Origin: CAZFBA01 sp964517135
GTDB lineage: Bacteria > Cyanobacteriota > Vampirovibrionia > JBFMGH01
DNA: 64,000 bases
Reading direction: 5' to 3'
Assembly: GCA_964517135.1 (NCBI GenBank)
Contig: CAZFBA010000016.1
Span: 1 to 64,000 of the forward strand
Below the pieces are notes generated by a model. It made no database searches and was not told where the DNA came from. It worked only from the letters and a program-made list of their open reading frames with translations. Of this stretch, positions 34,016 to 43,623 are shown one piece after another. A program made the position numbers and the translations under genes. The first letter of the stretch is position 1. Each line of letters starts with the position of its first letter.

Positions 34016-35134
34016 ATGTCTTTAGTTTTGGAAAAAATTTGCCAAACACCTCTGAAAAACATAGCTGAAAAAATATTCAACCAGCAAAGGCTCACTGAAG
34101 AGGATGCTCTGACCCTTTATGAGTCTCCAGATCTTTTATCTATTGGTGCACTGGCAGATTATGCAAGAAAAATCAGGGTAAAATCTCCCGCACAGGATTA
34201 TGCTTATTTTGTTAATAATCTTCACATTAACCTAACAAATATCTGTGAGGGAAGCTGTAAATTTTGTGCATATCGCAAAAAAAAAGGTGATGAAGGGTCA
34301 TATTTTCTTTCAGAAACTGATGTTGAGGAATATTTAAATACATATGTATTAAAAAATGTTAAGGAACTTCACATTGTCTCTGCACTCAACGAAAATGCCA
34401 ACCTGAACTACTATAAAAAATTGTTCAAAAAGTGTAAGGAAATCTTACCAGAAGCTCATATTCAGGCTTTAACAGCTGTTGAAATTGATTATATATCTAA
34501 AAATGAAAACCTGGAGCCCCCAAAAGTTTTAACAGAACTTAAAAAAGCAGGCCTCGGATCCTTGCCGGGCGGAGGAGCAGAGATTTTTCATGAGACTATA
34601 CGTCTTAAGGTCTGCCCGGATAAGGTTTCTGCTGATCGATGGCTTGAAATAATGAAAATTGCTCACTCCTGCGGTATACCCTCTAATGCAACTATGCTTG
34701 CAGGTATTGGAGAATCTTACGCCCACAGAGTAGACCACCTCAGCAGAATAAGGTCACTTCAGGATGAAACAGGTGGTTTTATGACTTTTATTCCTCTTGT
34801 ATGTCACTATGAAAACACCTCTCTTGAAGTGGCGAAAAATAATACAGGAGTAGATAACCTTAAAGACCTTGCTATTGCTAGATTATACCTTGATAATGTC
34901 CCGCATGTTAAAGCATTCTGGATTCAATTGGGGCTCAAAATGGCTCAGCTTTCTCTGGCTTTCGGGGTTGATGACCTCGATGGAACTGTTGTAAAAGAAC
35001 AAATTTCCCGTGCTGCTGGTGCAGATAAAACCCATACAGTTACAGTCGGTTTGCTTATTGATCTTATCAAAAGTGCTTCCAGAATTCCTGTTGAACGGGA
35101 TACAGTTTATAACATAATTAAAGTGTACAGGTGA
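34016..35134 (+). CDS. mqnE: Aminodeoxyfutalosine synthase MqnE
   Basis: Radical-SAM enzyme joining 3-(1-carboxyvinyloxy)benzoate to SAM to make aminodeoxyfutalosine in menaquinone synthesis. The 372-residue protein has the C-x3-C-x2-C cluster (Cys77, Cys81, Cys84, followed by A-Y) in an N-L-H-I-N-L-T-N context. The G-S-L-P-G-G-G-A-E-I-F stretch separates MqnE from MqnC, and N-A-T-M-L is also present. GGAG precedes the ATG. Its stop overlaps the mqnA GTG by 4 bases. It supplies the quinone used by the succinate dehydrogenase at the left end. Confidence 0.92.
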   Translation: MSLVLEKICQTPLKNIAEKIFNQQRLTEEDALTLYESPDLLSIGALADYARKIRVKSPAQDYAYFVNNLHINLTNICEGSCKFCAYRKKKGDEGSYFLSETDVEEYLNTYVLKNVKELHIVSALNENANLNYYKKLFKKCKEILPEAHIQALTAVEIDYISKNENLEPPKVLTELKKAGLGSLPGGGAEIFHETIRLKVCPDKVSADRWLEIMKIAHSCGIPSNATMLAGIGESYAHRVDHLSRIRSLQDETGGFMTFIPLVCHYENTSLEVAKNNTGVDNLKDLAIARLYLDNVPHVKAFWIQLGLKMAQLSLAFGVDDLDGTVVKEQISRAAGADKTHTVTVGLLIDLIKSASRIPVERDTVYNIIKVYR

Positions 35135-36006
35135 AACAGAAAACTATAAATAAAGAAGATTTTAAAATACTGTTGCCGTATAAAACACTGGCAGGCCACA
35201 TTAAGCTGGGCAAGTATAAATTTTTAAACTGTTTGCCTGTTAATCTCCCAATGGAGGTTATCCCTGAAAGTCTTATTGAGTCACATTTTGGCACACCTGA
35301 GCTTCTGAATCATATGTTAATAGAAAACAAAATTATGGCCGGCCCTATTTCTACTTTTGAATACCTTAAATACAGAGAAAAATTCTGCTTGATTAGTGAT
35401 ATATCAATAAGTTCCCGGCAAAAAGTTGGCAGTGTTATACTTTTTAGTCATTTTTGTTTTGAAGATTTAGCAAAAAAGAATATTGCAGTGGCTTTTACTT
35501 CGTCTACATCTGTAAAATTATTGCAGATTCTCATTAATAGCATTTCAGGAGAGAGGGCACGCTTAACGGTACATTATTATGAGCATTCAGTAGAAGATTA
35601 TCTGCAAACTTATGACGGGGTTTTGTTTATAGGAGATCCTGCGCTGCTTAGTGCCTGGCGATTGAGAGAGCAGAATAAAATTTTTGCCTATGACCTTGCT
35701 GAGCTGTGGTATACATTAACAGGTTTGCCGGCAGTCTTTGGTGTGTGGGTTGCTAATAAATCCTGGGCTGAAAACAACCCTGAAGAATTTACTTATATCT
35801 GTAATACACTTATAAAAGCCAAAAATATGGGGCTTGTGAGTTGTTATGGTGATGTACTTTTAAGAGCAGTAAAACTTTCAGGCTTACCAGAAACCCTGTT
35901 GAACCATTACTACAAACAACAGCTATCCTATGAGCTATCAGCCAATCACCTTGAAGCAATTGATAAATATTATTGTCAGCTCAAAAAAAATAATTTAATA
36001 TATTAG
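35131..36006 (+). CDS. mqnA: Chorismate dehydratase MqnA
   Basis: First enzyme of the futalosine route, dehydrating chorismate to 3-(1-carboxyvinyloxy)benzoate, the MqnE substrate. The 291-residue protein has a periplasmic-binding-protein-like fold. It opens with K-L-G-K-Y-K-F-L-N-C-L-P-V, followed by G-P-I-S-T-F-E-Y and S-D-I-S-I-S-S-R. A late L-P-A-V-F-G-V-W-V segment is typical of the family. The GTG start overlaps the mqnE stop, so the pair is translationally coupled. mqnB, mqnC and mqnD are not in the window. Confidence 0.9.
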   Translation: MKQKTINKEDFKILLPYKTLAGHIKLGKYKFLNCLPVNLPMEVIPESLIESHFGTPELLNHMLIENKIMAGPISTFEYLKYREKFCLISDISISSRQKVGSVILFSHFCFEDLAKKNIAVAFTSSTSVKLLQILINSISGERARLTVHYYEHSVEDYLQTYDGVLFIGDPALLSAWRLREQNKIFAYDLAELWYTLTGLPAVFGVWVANKSWAENNPEEFTYICNTLIKAKNMGLVSCYGDVLLRAVKLSGLPETLLNHYYKQQLSYELSANHLEAIDKYYCQLKKNNLIY

Positions 36007-36033
36007 TAAATCATTAATGTGTAAGGTATTAAA

Positions 36034-37284
36034 ATGAATAGATACTATAAATTTTCTCTGGTAATAGTTATTATAATCGTATCTATTGTGGGCTTTTCAG
36101 GCTGTGACCTTCTTTCAGTATTTTTAAGATCTTTTAAACAGAATGTATCACCGGAAGACCTGTATAATAGATCCTGGAATATAATACAAAAGGAATATTT
36201 TGATCAGTCATTTAATGGCGAAGACTGGAAATACTGGCAGCATCGTTATGATGGGAAGCTGAAAACAAGAGAAGACTCTTACGTTGCTATTCAGACGATG
36301 CTCGAAAGCCTTAACGACCGATATACCAGATTGCTGCCGCCTGATAAATTTGCGGAACAGGATACAGATATTGAAGCCAAAATTTCTGGTATAGGCATTC
36401 AGATAGCTGAAAAAGATAATAATATCGTTATTGTTTCAGTGCTGGAAGAAACTCCTGCCGAAAAAGCACACCTTAAAAGTAATGATAAAATAATTGCAGT
36501 AGATGATATTTCTACTAAAGGCATGGACCTTAAGGATGTTGCTAATTTAATTCGTGGTGAAATTGGCACACTCGTTAAAATATCTGTTTTGCGTGGCAAA
36601 GATAAGTATAATTATAACGTTAGAAGAGATGAAATAAAAATTAAGTCTGTCAGACAAGAAAAAATGGATAATAATATCAACTATATCCGCTTAAACAGTT
36701 TTATTAGTCAGAATGCTACCATTGAAATGGAAGACGCTATTCTTAATGCAAGTGATGCAGATGCTATTATACTTGATTTAAGAAATAACTATGGTGGCCT
36801 GTTGCCGAATGCAATTAATATTGCTAATATCTTTGTTGATAAAGGCTCTATAGTAGTTAGCATCATTGATAAAAATGGTAACAAAAAGGATCTCCATGCA
36901 GCTACAAAGGCACTTACTGATCAACCCCTTGTAATACTTATAAATGGGGCAAGCGCTTCAGCATCCGAGATCTTAAGCGGAGCCCTTAAAGATCACCACA
37001 GAGCTATTCTGGTAGGCGAAAAGACTTTCGGCAAAGGGATGGTACAAAAAATATTTGACCTCCCGGATGGTTCGGGCATCAATGTTACTGTCTCAAAATA
37101 TTTAACACCCAACGGGACTGACATTGATAAAAAAGGCATTGATCCTGATATAGAAGTTGAATTAACCTTTGATGACCTCAAACAGGGCAAAGATGTTCAG
37201 CTTGAAGAAGCAAAAAACATTGCATTGCAGGCAATAAAAGTGAAAAAGAATTTAGCCTTTAAGAAAAATGACTCTAAACGGTAA
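36034..37284 (+). CDS. Carboxyl-terminal processing protease (S41, CtpA-like)
   Basis: Envelope serine protease that trims or degrades proteins from their C-terminus. The 416-residue protein has a lipoprotein-type signal with G-F-S-G-C (Cys24), an N-terminal helical region, a PDZ domain (about 110-200; G-I-G-I-Q and L-I-R-G), and the S41 core. Ser309 in A-S-A-S-A-S-E and Lys334 in T-F-G-K-G, 25 residues apart, match the Ser-Lys dyad spacing of the family. It follows mqnA by 28 bases. Its 3' end overlaps the next gene by 17 bases. Confidence 0.92.
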   Translation: MNRYYKFSLVIVIIIVSIVGFSGCDLLSVFLRSFKQNVSPEDLYNRSWNIIQKEYFDQSFNGEDWKYWQHRYDGKLKTREDSYVAIQTMLESLNDRYTRLLPPDKFAEQDTDIEAKISGIGIQIAEKDNNIVIVSVLEETPAEKAHLKSNDKIIAVDDISTKGMDLKDVANLIRGEIGTLVKISVLRGKDKYNYNVRRDEIKIKSVRQEKMDNNINYIRLNSFISQNATIEMEDAILNASDADAIILDLRNNYGGLLPNAINIANIFVDKGSIVVSIIDKNGNKKDLHAATKALTDQPLVILINGASASASEILSGALKDHHRAILVGEKTFGKGMVQKIFDLPDGSGINVTVSKYLTPNGTDIDKKGIDPDIEVELTFDDLKQGKDVQLEEAKNIALQAIKVKKNLAFKKNDSKR

Positions 37285-37837
37285 AATTGCAACATATACC
37301 ATGTTTTTTTTGATTATTATTGTTTTTCTGGGTATCGGCTATAATAGCGTTTGCCAGACCAGAACCGTTGAATTGGATCCAAAAACAGAATGTTTTTCAA
37401 GGTTAATCAAAATAAACGAGAAGCTTGAGGCTCTTTCTGAAGAGCTTTACCAGTTTGTAAATCAGTCTTCAAAGATGAATCCTCAAAAAGTGGTTATGGT
37501 CGAGGACTTGTACTCAGAAAAAGAGACTTTTACGCAAATGGAACTTGCAAAAGGGAAGGTTAATAAGATCTTTAAAACTTCAAATAAGATGGAAAGACTT
37601 ATAGAAAGAATAGCAGCTAATGAGGTTATGGAAAACTACCAGGAATCTACAGTTTATTACCTTAAAGCAGCTAATTTGATTTCAGAATCTTCAGAAAATA
37701 TCTTACTTGATTTTGAAAATAAAGATTGCTCAAAGGTTCTGGTCCCTTCACGGGATGCTGTCATTCAGAAGCTGGGCAAAAACAATTACAGGGTCAGGCT
37801 TTATCTCTCGCAGGCCAGAAAAAAAATGAAAGACTGA
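37268..37837 (+). CDS. Small membrane-anchored helical protein
   Basis: Not recognised. The 189-residue product has an N-terminal signal or anchor (about 8-28), two cysteines (Cys29 and Cys42), and a mature part that is almost wholly alpha-helical and charged. The ATG lies inside the CtpA-like gene in another frame, so the two are coupled. This suggests an adaptor or substrate of the protease, as small helical partners of Ctp proteases are known; that role is inference only. Confidence 0.7.
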   Translation: MTLNGKIATYTMFFLIIIVFLGIGYNSVCQTRTVELDPKTECFSRLIKINEKLEALSEELYQFVNQSSKMNPQKVVMVEDLYSEKETFTQMELAKGKVNKIFKTSNKMERLIERIAANEVMENYQESTVYYLKAANLISESSENILLDFENKDCSKVLVPSRDAVIQKLGKNNYRVRLYLSQARKKMKD

Positions 37838-38119
37838 TCACTGAAGTTATTGGTGAATGTTTTTAAAGAGCTTCCTCTGGGTGCTATAGCCCTGTATGCA
37901 ACCTCAATCGTGGCGTTTGTAGGGTCTTCCTGCAAAATCCCCCTGTGCTATACCTGCCCCTGCTAAATACCGGATGAATTGCCATAAAAATCATTCGCAA
38001 TCACCGTATTTCTGTTATAAAATATCTCTGAAAAGGTATAATAAATTTTCGTTTATTTCGCCTCTCTTCAAGCCTTTGAAGATTGTGTGACATAGAAATT
38101 CTAACTGGAGGAACATAAA
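37838..38119 (+). other. leuS leader region
   Basis: 282 bases with a short hairpin TCTTCAA/TTGAAGA (38065-38082) and GGTATAAT near 38035 as a possible -10 box. No T-box signature (AGGGTGGNACCGCG) is seen, so tRNA-sensing control of leuS is not supported. GGAGG at 38108-38112 is the ribosome-binding site. Confidence 0.4.
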
Positions 38120-40609
38120 TTGGTCGATCAAGTATATAAACCACAGGAAATAGAAAAAAAATGGCAAACTTACTGGGAAGAAAAAGATATATACCGCACA
38201 CCAGACAAAAATGATAAACCTAAATTTTACGCCCTTTCAATGTTTCCCTACCCTTCAGGAAGGCTGCATATGGGTCACGTGCGTAATTACACTATAACAG
38301 ATGTTATTGCACGGTATAAAAAAATGACTGGACACAATGTTTTACACCCAATCGGCTGGGATGCTTTCGGCCTACCAGCTGAAAATGCAGCGATGAAATC
38401 TAAAAAACCCCCGGCAGAATGGACTTTAAATAATATTGATTATATGAAACAGCAGCTCAAAACACTCGGCCTTAGCTTTGATTGGAATAGAGAAATCTGT
38501 ACCTGCCTGCCTGATTATTATAAATGGACTCAGTGGCTTTTTTTAGAGCTTTATAAAGCTGGTCTGGCTTACAAAAAAGAAGCTGCGGTTAACTGGTGTC
38601 CTGATTGCCAGACAGTTCTGGCTAATGAGCAGGTAGAAAATGGCTGCTGCTGGAGATGCTCTTCTGAAGTAACTAAAAAGAACCTTGCACAGTGGTTCTT
38701 TAAGATTACTGACTATGCTGAACAGCTACTTAAAGATCTGGATAAACTTCCAGGCTGGCCTGAAAAAGTCAAAATAATGCAGGAAAACTGGATCGGAAAA
38801 TCTACTGGCAGCGAACTAAGGTTTCCTGTAAAAGGGATGAAAGATATTACGATACCTGTTTTTACAACCAGGCCTGATACGGTTTTTGGGGTTACTGCTA
38901 TGGTTTTAGCACCTGAGTACCCGCTTGTCCCTGATTTGACTACTGATGAATATAGGCAATCTGTCGAAGCTTATATAGAAAGATCTAAAAAACTTTCTGA
39001 AATAGAACGCACCAGCACTGAACGTGATAAAACAGGTGTGCCTACTGGCGGGTATGTTATAAATCCTTTTAATAACCAGGAAGTACCCATCTGGATTGCT
39101 GATTACGCCCTTCTTGATTATGGTACAGGTGCTGTTATGATGGTCCCAGGCCACGACACAAGAGATTTTGAATTTGCCAGAAAGTTTAACCTTCCCATCA
39201 TTGAAGTTATCAGAAACCCTGAGAAAAAAGATGACTCACTACTTGAAGAAGCTTATATTGAACCCGGTATTATGGTTAATTCAGGAGAGTTTTCAGGTTT
39301 GCCGAGTGAAGAAGGTAAAACTAAAGTTACTCAATGGGCACAGGAAAAAGCATATGGCAGAAAAAAAGTACAGTATAAGCTTAGAGACTGGCTTGTAAGT
39401 AGACAGCGCTACTGGGGAGCTCCAATACCTGTTGTTTATTGCGATACCTGTGGAACCCAGCCAGTTAAGGATAAAGATTTACCGGTACTGTTGCCTGAAG
39501 ATATCGATTTTTCAGTAACTTCTGACTCGCTGATTAAGTCTTCATCATCTTTTATCAATACGAAATGCCCTAAATGTGGAGGCAAAGCAACCAGAGAAAC
39601 TGACACTATGGATACTTTTGTGTGCAGTAGTTGGTACTATTTCAGATATATCGACCCGGAAAATGATGAAAAGATCTTTGATAGCAATAAAGTCAACTAC
39701 TGGATGAATGTAGATCAGTATGTAGGTGGCATTGAACATGCTATTTTACACTTGATGTACTCCAGATTCTTTACTAAAGCCCTCAGAGACAGAGGACTAA
39801 TTAATGCTGATGAGCCTTTTGAAAATCTGCTTACCCAGGGAATGGTCTTGAAAGATGGTGCAAAAATGAGCAAGTCAAAAGGCAATACTGTTGACCCTGA
39901 CGATATTTTCAAAAGATATGGGGCAGATACTGCAAGATTGTTTATCCTGAGTGACTCACCACCGGATAGAGACCTCGACTGGTCTGATGAAGGGGTGGAA
40001 GGATGTTTTAAATACCTTTCCAGAATATGGCGTTTGTTCGGTCTGGTTGAGGATAAAATATCACTTAATGTGACTGAACCCGATATTAATACCTTGAATG
40101 ACCTTGAAAAAAACCTTTTAAGAGAAACTCATAAGGCCATTTTTGGTATAACAAAAGATATTGAACAGGAATTTCAGTTTAATACCGTTGTAAGCAAAAC
40201 AAGAGAACTTGTTAATGCTATTTATGCCTACCTGAACAATAAAAAAGACTTTTCAGAAACTGATAAAAAGGCATTAAGCTTCGCTATGAGAAATCTCATT
40301 AAGTTATTAGCCCCTCTGGTACCTCATCTTGCTGATGAACTATGGGCTATTGCAGGTGGAGAAGATTCTATTCATCTATCAAAATGGCCTGAATATAATA
40401 AAGAATTGCTTATAGCTGATGTAATCGAAATAGTAGTTCAGGTTAATGGAAAAGTTAGAGATAAACTTCAGTTATCATCTGATTTACCAAGAGAAGAACT
40501 GGAGAAAAAAGCTTTAGAATCTGATAAAGTTAAGAAATTTCTTAACGGAAAGCAACCTGTAAAGGTTATTGTAGTACCCAATAAGTTAGTTAACGTTGTA
40601 GTTAAATAG
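38120..40609 (+). CDS. leuS: Leucyl-tRNA synthetase
   Basis: Charges tRNA-Leu with leucine. The 829-residue class I synthetase has the HIGH-type motif H-M-G-H-V-R-N, a zinc-type pair C-P-D-C and C-W-R-C (around 160-180), and the CP1 editing domain with T-R-P-D-T-V-F-G. It also has a second C-x2-C set near 450 and 480, and the K-M-S-K-S motif. Length is close to the bacterial norm. The start is TTG with GGAGG 8 bases before it. It stands alone between a leader and the metallo-hydrolase gene. Confidence 0.97.
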   Translation: MVDQVYKPQEIEKKWQTYWEEKDIYRTPDKNDKPKFYALSMFPYPSGRLHMGHVRNYTITDVIARYKKMTGHNVLHPIGWDAFGLPAENAAMKSKKPPAEWTLNNIDYMKQQLKTLGLSFDWNREICTCLPDYYKWTQWLFLELYKAGLAYKKEAAVNWCPDCQTVLANEQVENGCCWRCSSEVTKKNLAQWFFKITDYAEQLLKDLDKLPGWPEKVKIMQENWIGKSTGSELRFPVKGMKDITIPVFTTRPDTVFGVTAMVLAPEYPLVPDLTTDEYRQSVEAYIERSKKLSEIERTSTERDKTGVPTGGYVINPFNNQEVPIWIADYALLDYGTGAVMMVPGHDTRDFEFARKFNLPIIEVIRNPEKKDDSLLEEAYIEPGIMVNSGEFSGLPSEEGKTKVTQWAQEKAYGRKKVQYKLRDWLVSRQRYWGAPIPVVYCDTCGTQPVKDKDLPVLLPEDIDFSVTSDSLIKSSSSFINTKCPKCGGKATRETDTMDTFVCSSWYYFRYIDPENDEKIFDSNKVNYWMNVDQYVGGIEHAILHLMYSRFFTKALRDRGLINADEPFENLLTQGMVLKDGAKMSKSKGNTVDPDDIFKRYGADTARLFILSDSPPDRDLDWSDEGVEGCFKYLSRIWRLFGLVEDKISLNVTEPDINTLNDLEKNLLRETHKAIFGITKDIEQEFQFNTVVSKTRELVNAIYAYLNNKKDFSETDKKALSFAMRNLIKLLAPLVPHLADELWAIAGGEDSIHLSKWPEYNKELLIADVIEIVVQVNGKVRDKLQLSSDLPREELEKKALESDKVKKFLNGKQPVKVIVVPNKLVNVVVK

Positions 40610-40633
40610 TAACCATCAAGTAAGGAGTCGCAA

Positions 40634-41332
40634 ATGAAAATAACATACCTCGGTCACAGTGGTTTTTTAGTTGAATGTTGCGATAAAACAATCGCTATTG
40701 ATCCATTTATTTCAGGTAATCCTCTTGCAAAGCACACAGTAGAAAATATTAAGGTTCAGGATATCCTTTTAACACATGCTCACGGTGATCATCTGGGCGA
40801 TGCTATTCAAATAGCAAAGAATAATAATGCAACTATTACTGCTATATTCGAAATAGCTAACTATTGCGCTCAACAGAATGTTAAAACAATCGGTATGAAC
40901 TTTGGTGGCAAGATTAAGTATGTCTGGGGTGATGCAATATTAACTCCGGCAACCCATTCCAGTCAGCTACCAGATGGACAGTATGGCGGCAGTGCCGGTG
41001 CTTATGTGATCAATATGTGCGGCAATCGCCTTTATCACGCAGGGGATACCGGTCTTCACTATAATATGAAAATGATTAAAGAAGTTTACTATCCTGAAAT
41101 TGCTATGCTGCCTATTGGTGGACATTTTACCATGGGTATTGAAGATGCCGTTATCGCAACACACTGGCTGGGAGTTAAACAGGTTATTCCTATGCATTAT
41201 AATACTTTCCCGCCTATTGAAGCTGATCCTCAAGAGTTTGCAACCAAAGTAAAAGACAGACTGGATATAGAGTGCTTTGTAATGCACCCCGGAGAATCCA
41301 GAGAATTCTCATCCTCCTGTCTGAAAGTATAA
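40634..41332 (+). CDS. UPF0173 family metal-dependent hydrolase
   Basis: Metallo-beta-lactamase-fold hydrolase of 232 residues. The metal site H-A-H-G-D-H is at about 50-55, and T-H-S-S, a second ligand site Y-H-A-G-D-T-G, and a final M-H-Y-N follow. The N-terminal Y-L-G-H-S-G-F is typical of UPF0173 (YtkL-like) proteins, whose substrate is not settled. AAGGAG precedes the ATG by 8 bases. It follows leuS by 24 bases, and a clear intrinsic terminator follows the stop. Confidence 0.88.
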   Translation: MKITYLGHSGFLVECCDKTIAIDPFISGNPLAKHTVENIKVQDILLTHAHGDHLGDAIQIAKNNNATITAIFEIANYCAQQNVKTIGMNFGGKIKYVWGDAILTPATHSSQLPDGQYGGSAGAYVINMCGNRLYHAGDTGLHYNMKMIKEVYYPEIAMLPIGGHFTMGIEDAVIATHWLGVKQVIPMHYNTFPPIEADPQEFATKVKDRLDIECFVMHPGESREFSSSCLKV

Positions 41333-41361
41333 AACATCTCTTTTCAATTTTATACCGTTTT

Positions 41362-41408
41362 ACTTTCTGAACCTGTTTTTTGAGAATGGTTCCTGAAAGT
41401 TGTTTTTT
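41362..41408 (+). terminator. Intrinsic terminator after the UPF0173 gene
   Basis: ACTTTC-T-GAACC (41362-41373) pairs with GGTTC-CT-GAAAGT (41388-41400), an 11-bp stem with a small internal bulge, followed by TGTTTTTT. Ends the leuS/hydrolase unit. Confidence 0.8.
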
Positions 41409-41477
41409 AGTGCCCAAAAACATCTGTCATTACTATATACTTTTGATTCAAAAACGCTATTATCAGGGGCTCTGTTA

Positions 41478-42377
41478 TTAAGAGTTAAAATAAAAGAAAA
41501 TAGCCATCAAAATACCTGCGGCGTAGCAATAATAAGCAAAACCGAGCAGGCTGTATTTGCTTAAGAACTTTATGAAGTATTTAATACAGAAATATCCGAC
41601 AATACCTGCTGCCAGACTGCCAAGGAAAATAGCAGACCAGTTAAAACCTACCATCTCACCATCGATAAAGAAATTTATACCTTCATAACCAGCAGCAAGA
41701 AGTATAATAGGGGTACTTAAAATGAATGAAAACCTTGCTGCAGTAACTCTATCTAGCCCTGTCATTAAACCTGCTGCAATGGTTGATCCTGAGCGAGAGA
41801 TACCGGGGAAAATAGCAAATCCCTGTGCCAGGCCAATTATTATAGCTCTTTTAAAGTTTACGTTATTAGTTTTAGCCTTATTTTTTTCTGATAATATATG
41901 AGATACAAGGAGAAGGGTGGCAGTTATTAACAACATAAAGCATACTATGAAAGGGTTTTGGGTTAGATACACTGCAAAATTCCTTCCAGGAAAGGCAATA
42001 ACCAGCGTAGCAAGGGTGCCATATCCTAAAAGAAGCAGCATTTGTGCATTAAAAGGTAATTCTTTGTAATTGTTCATCAGGTCTGTTTTTACAGTTTTAA
42101 GCGATTTTATTTTATAGAAATCAAAGTGTTTTAGAATAGTTCTAGGGCTGAAAATGCCTAATAGCTCGGGCCAGAAGTAAATAAATATTGCAATCAGGGT
42201 TGCCACATGGACCATAATATCAAAAAATATTTCTTCAGGATTTCCGTGTGGCAGGGAAGAGCCAGTGAAAAACTTATAGAGAGCAGTAGTGATAACGAGG
42301 TGTCCTGAGCTGCTGACCGGTAGAAATTCTGTTAAACCCTGTATAACACCTATTAATATTGCCTGAAATATTGTCAA
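41478..42377 (-). CDS. uppP: Undecaprenyl-diphosphatase UppP (BacA family)
   Basis: Integral membrane phosphatase that recycles undecaprenyl diphosphate to the monophosphate carrier for peptidoglycan and LPS. The 299-residue protein has about eight hydrophobic helices and both family signatures: G-L-T-E-F-L-P-V-S-S-S-G-H near the start, and F-P-G-I-S-R-S-G-S-T about two thirds in. It is roughly 25 residues longer than the usual 270, mainly in a cytoplasmic loop after helix 3. It lies 3 bases after trmD and is the last gene of the operon. Confidence 0.94.
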   Translation of the reverse strand: MTIFQAILIGVIQGLTEFLPVSSSGHLVITTALYKFFTGSSLPHGNPEEIFFDIMVHVATLIAIFIYFWPELLGIFSPRTILKHFDFYKIKSLKTVKTDLMNNYKELPFNAQMLLLLGYGTLATLVIAFPGRNFAVYLTQNPFIVCFMLLITATLLLVSHILSEKNKAKTNNVNFKRAIIIGLAQGFAIFPGISRSGSTIAAGLMTGLDRVTAARFSFILSTPIILLAAGYEGINFFIDGEMVGFNWSAIFLGSLAAGIVGYFCIKYFIKFLSKYSLLGFAYYCYAAGILMAIFFYFNS

Positions 42378-42380
42378 AAC

Positions 42381-43124
42381 TTACTCCTTTTCTTTTGAAT
42401 TTTTAATTTTTTCAATAATATGTTGATCTTCTTTTGTAAGATCTGCTTTATTAAGAAGATCAGGTCTTTTTTTAAAAGTATTTATTAAAGATTGTTGTTT
42501 ACGCCAGTTTGCTATATTTTTGTGGTGGCCAGAAAGAAGAATATCAGGAACTTTCATGCCTCTATATTCTGAAGGCCTTGTGTAATGAGGATATTCAAGT
42601 AAATAATTGTTAAAACTTTCTTCTTTAAGTGAATCGTCTTTTCCCAGGGCACCGGGTAACAGCCTGGTAGTAGAATCAATAATGCAGAGGGTTACAAGTT
42701 CACCTCCTGTAAGAATATAGTCACCTGCTGATAGCTCAAAAGGTTTCAGACCAAGTCTTATCCTTTCGTCTATTCCTTCATAATGTCCTGATATGATAAT
42801 AAGTTGATCGCAGTTGCTTAAATCAGATGCAATTTGCTGGTTATAGGGTGTACCTTGTGGAGTAGTCAGTATGAGCCGGTAGTTTTCAAGTTTTTTTATT
42901 GCCTCAAATGCCTGAAAAATAGGATCACACATTAAAACCATTCCGCTGCCACCACCATAGGGCATATCATCTACTCTGTGATAGTTGTCTGAGGTGAAGT
43001 CTCTCGGGTTAATTGTTTCTAAGGAAATTATATTATTCTTTTGTGCTCTTCCTATAATACTTTTAGAGCAATAATCTTGGATTATTTCAGGAAAAAGAGA
43101 TATTACACTATATTTCATCATCAA
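42381..43124 (-). CDS. trmD: tRNA (guanine-N1)-methyltransferase TrmD
   Basis: Methylates G37 of tRNAs using SAM, which prevents frameshifting. The 247-residue SPOUT-class enzyme has the P-Y-G-G-G-S-G-M-V motif, the S-G-H-Y-E-G-I-D-E-R knot segment, Y-I-L-T-G-G-E-L, and a C-terminal domain with L-S-G-H-H-x-x-I. It overlaps rimM by 17 bases. Order ylqD-like, rimM, trmD, uppP suggests a translation/envelope operon. Confidence 0.96.
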   Translation of the reverse strand: MMMKYSVISLFPEIIQDYCSKSIIGRAQKNNIISLETINPRDFTSDNYHRVDDMPYGGGSGMVLMCDPIFQAFEAIKKLENYRLILTTPQGTPYNQQIASDLSNCDQLIIISGHYEGIDERIRLGLKPFELSAGDYILTGGELVTLCIIDSTTRLLPGALGKDDSLKEESFNNYLLEYPHYTRPSEYRGMKVPDILLSGHHKNIANWRKQQSLINTFKKRPDLLNKADLTKEDQHIIEKIKNSKEKE

Positions 43125-43623
43125 TAAGCCCCGGTATGGTGTTTATTCTTAGCCTTTTATTTTTTATATCGACTTCTGTAACGAACTTTTCGATAAAAGG
43201 TATCAGGGAAATATTATTGTTTAAAGTCGTAATTTCTATCAAGTCGTTTGAATTTGTTTCAGTGATAAGGGTGTTAACTATTCCGATTTTAGTTTCGTTC
43301 TGGTCATAAACATTAAGACCTATCAGGTCTTTTATAAAGTATTCTTCTTCTTGCAGTGGAGCTAAATTTTCCTGTTTCTGTTTTAAAAGAGATCCTTTAA
43401 GGTGTTCAATATCTGTTTTAGTTGAATATTGCTTAAATTTTATCAGTATGTTTGATTTATGTATTCTGAAGTTAGTTATATCCAGTAATTCATAATCACT
43501 TTTTGTTTTAAATACATAGACCTGAGAGAGACAATTCAGGTTATTTATTAGTCTCTCTGAGTATGGTACTTTTATTTCTCCACCAAGCCCGTGGAACCCT
43601 GTTATTTTGCCTATGATTAGCAT
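43108..43623 (-). CDS. rimM: Ribosome maturation factor RimM
   Basis: Assists 30S subunit assembly by binding ribosomal protein S19. The 171-residue protein has the two expected halves: an N-terminal barrel with G-K-I-T-G-F-H-G-L-G-G-E-I-K-V and a PRC-barrel half with Y-F-I-K-D-L-I-G-L-x-V, ending L-I-P-F-I and I-P-G-L-I. Overlaps trmD by 17 bases and the upstream gene by 7. Normal in length. Confidence 0.93.
   Translation of the reverse strand: MLIIGKITGFHGLGGEIKVPYSERLINNLNCLSQVYVFKTKSDYELLDITNFRIHKSNILIKFKQYSTKTDIEHLKGSLLKQKQENLAPLQEEEYFIKDLIGLNVYDQNETKIGIVNTLITETNSNDLIEITTLNNNISLIPFIEKFVTEVDIKNKRLRINTIPGLIDDEI

Noticed and set aside
37838..38119. T-box leader before leuS (and before ileS at 57520-57822)
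   Set aside because: No AGGGTGG-type core and no matching terminator/antiterminator pair.
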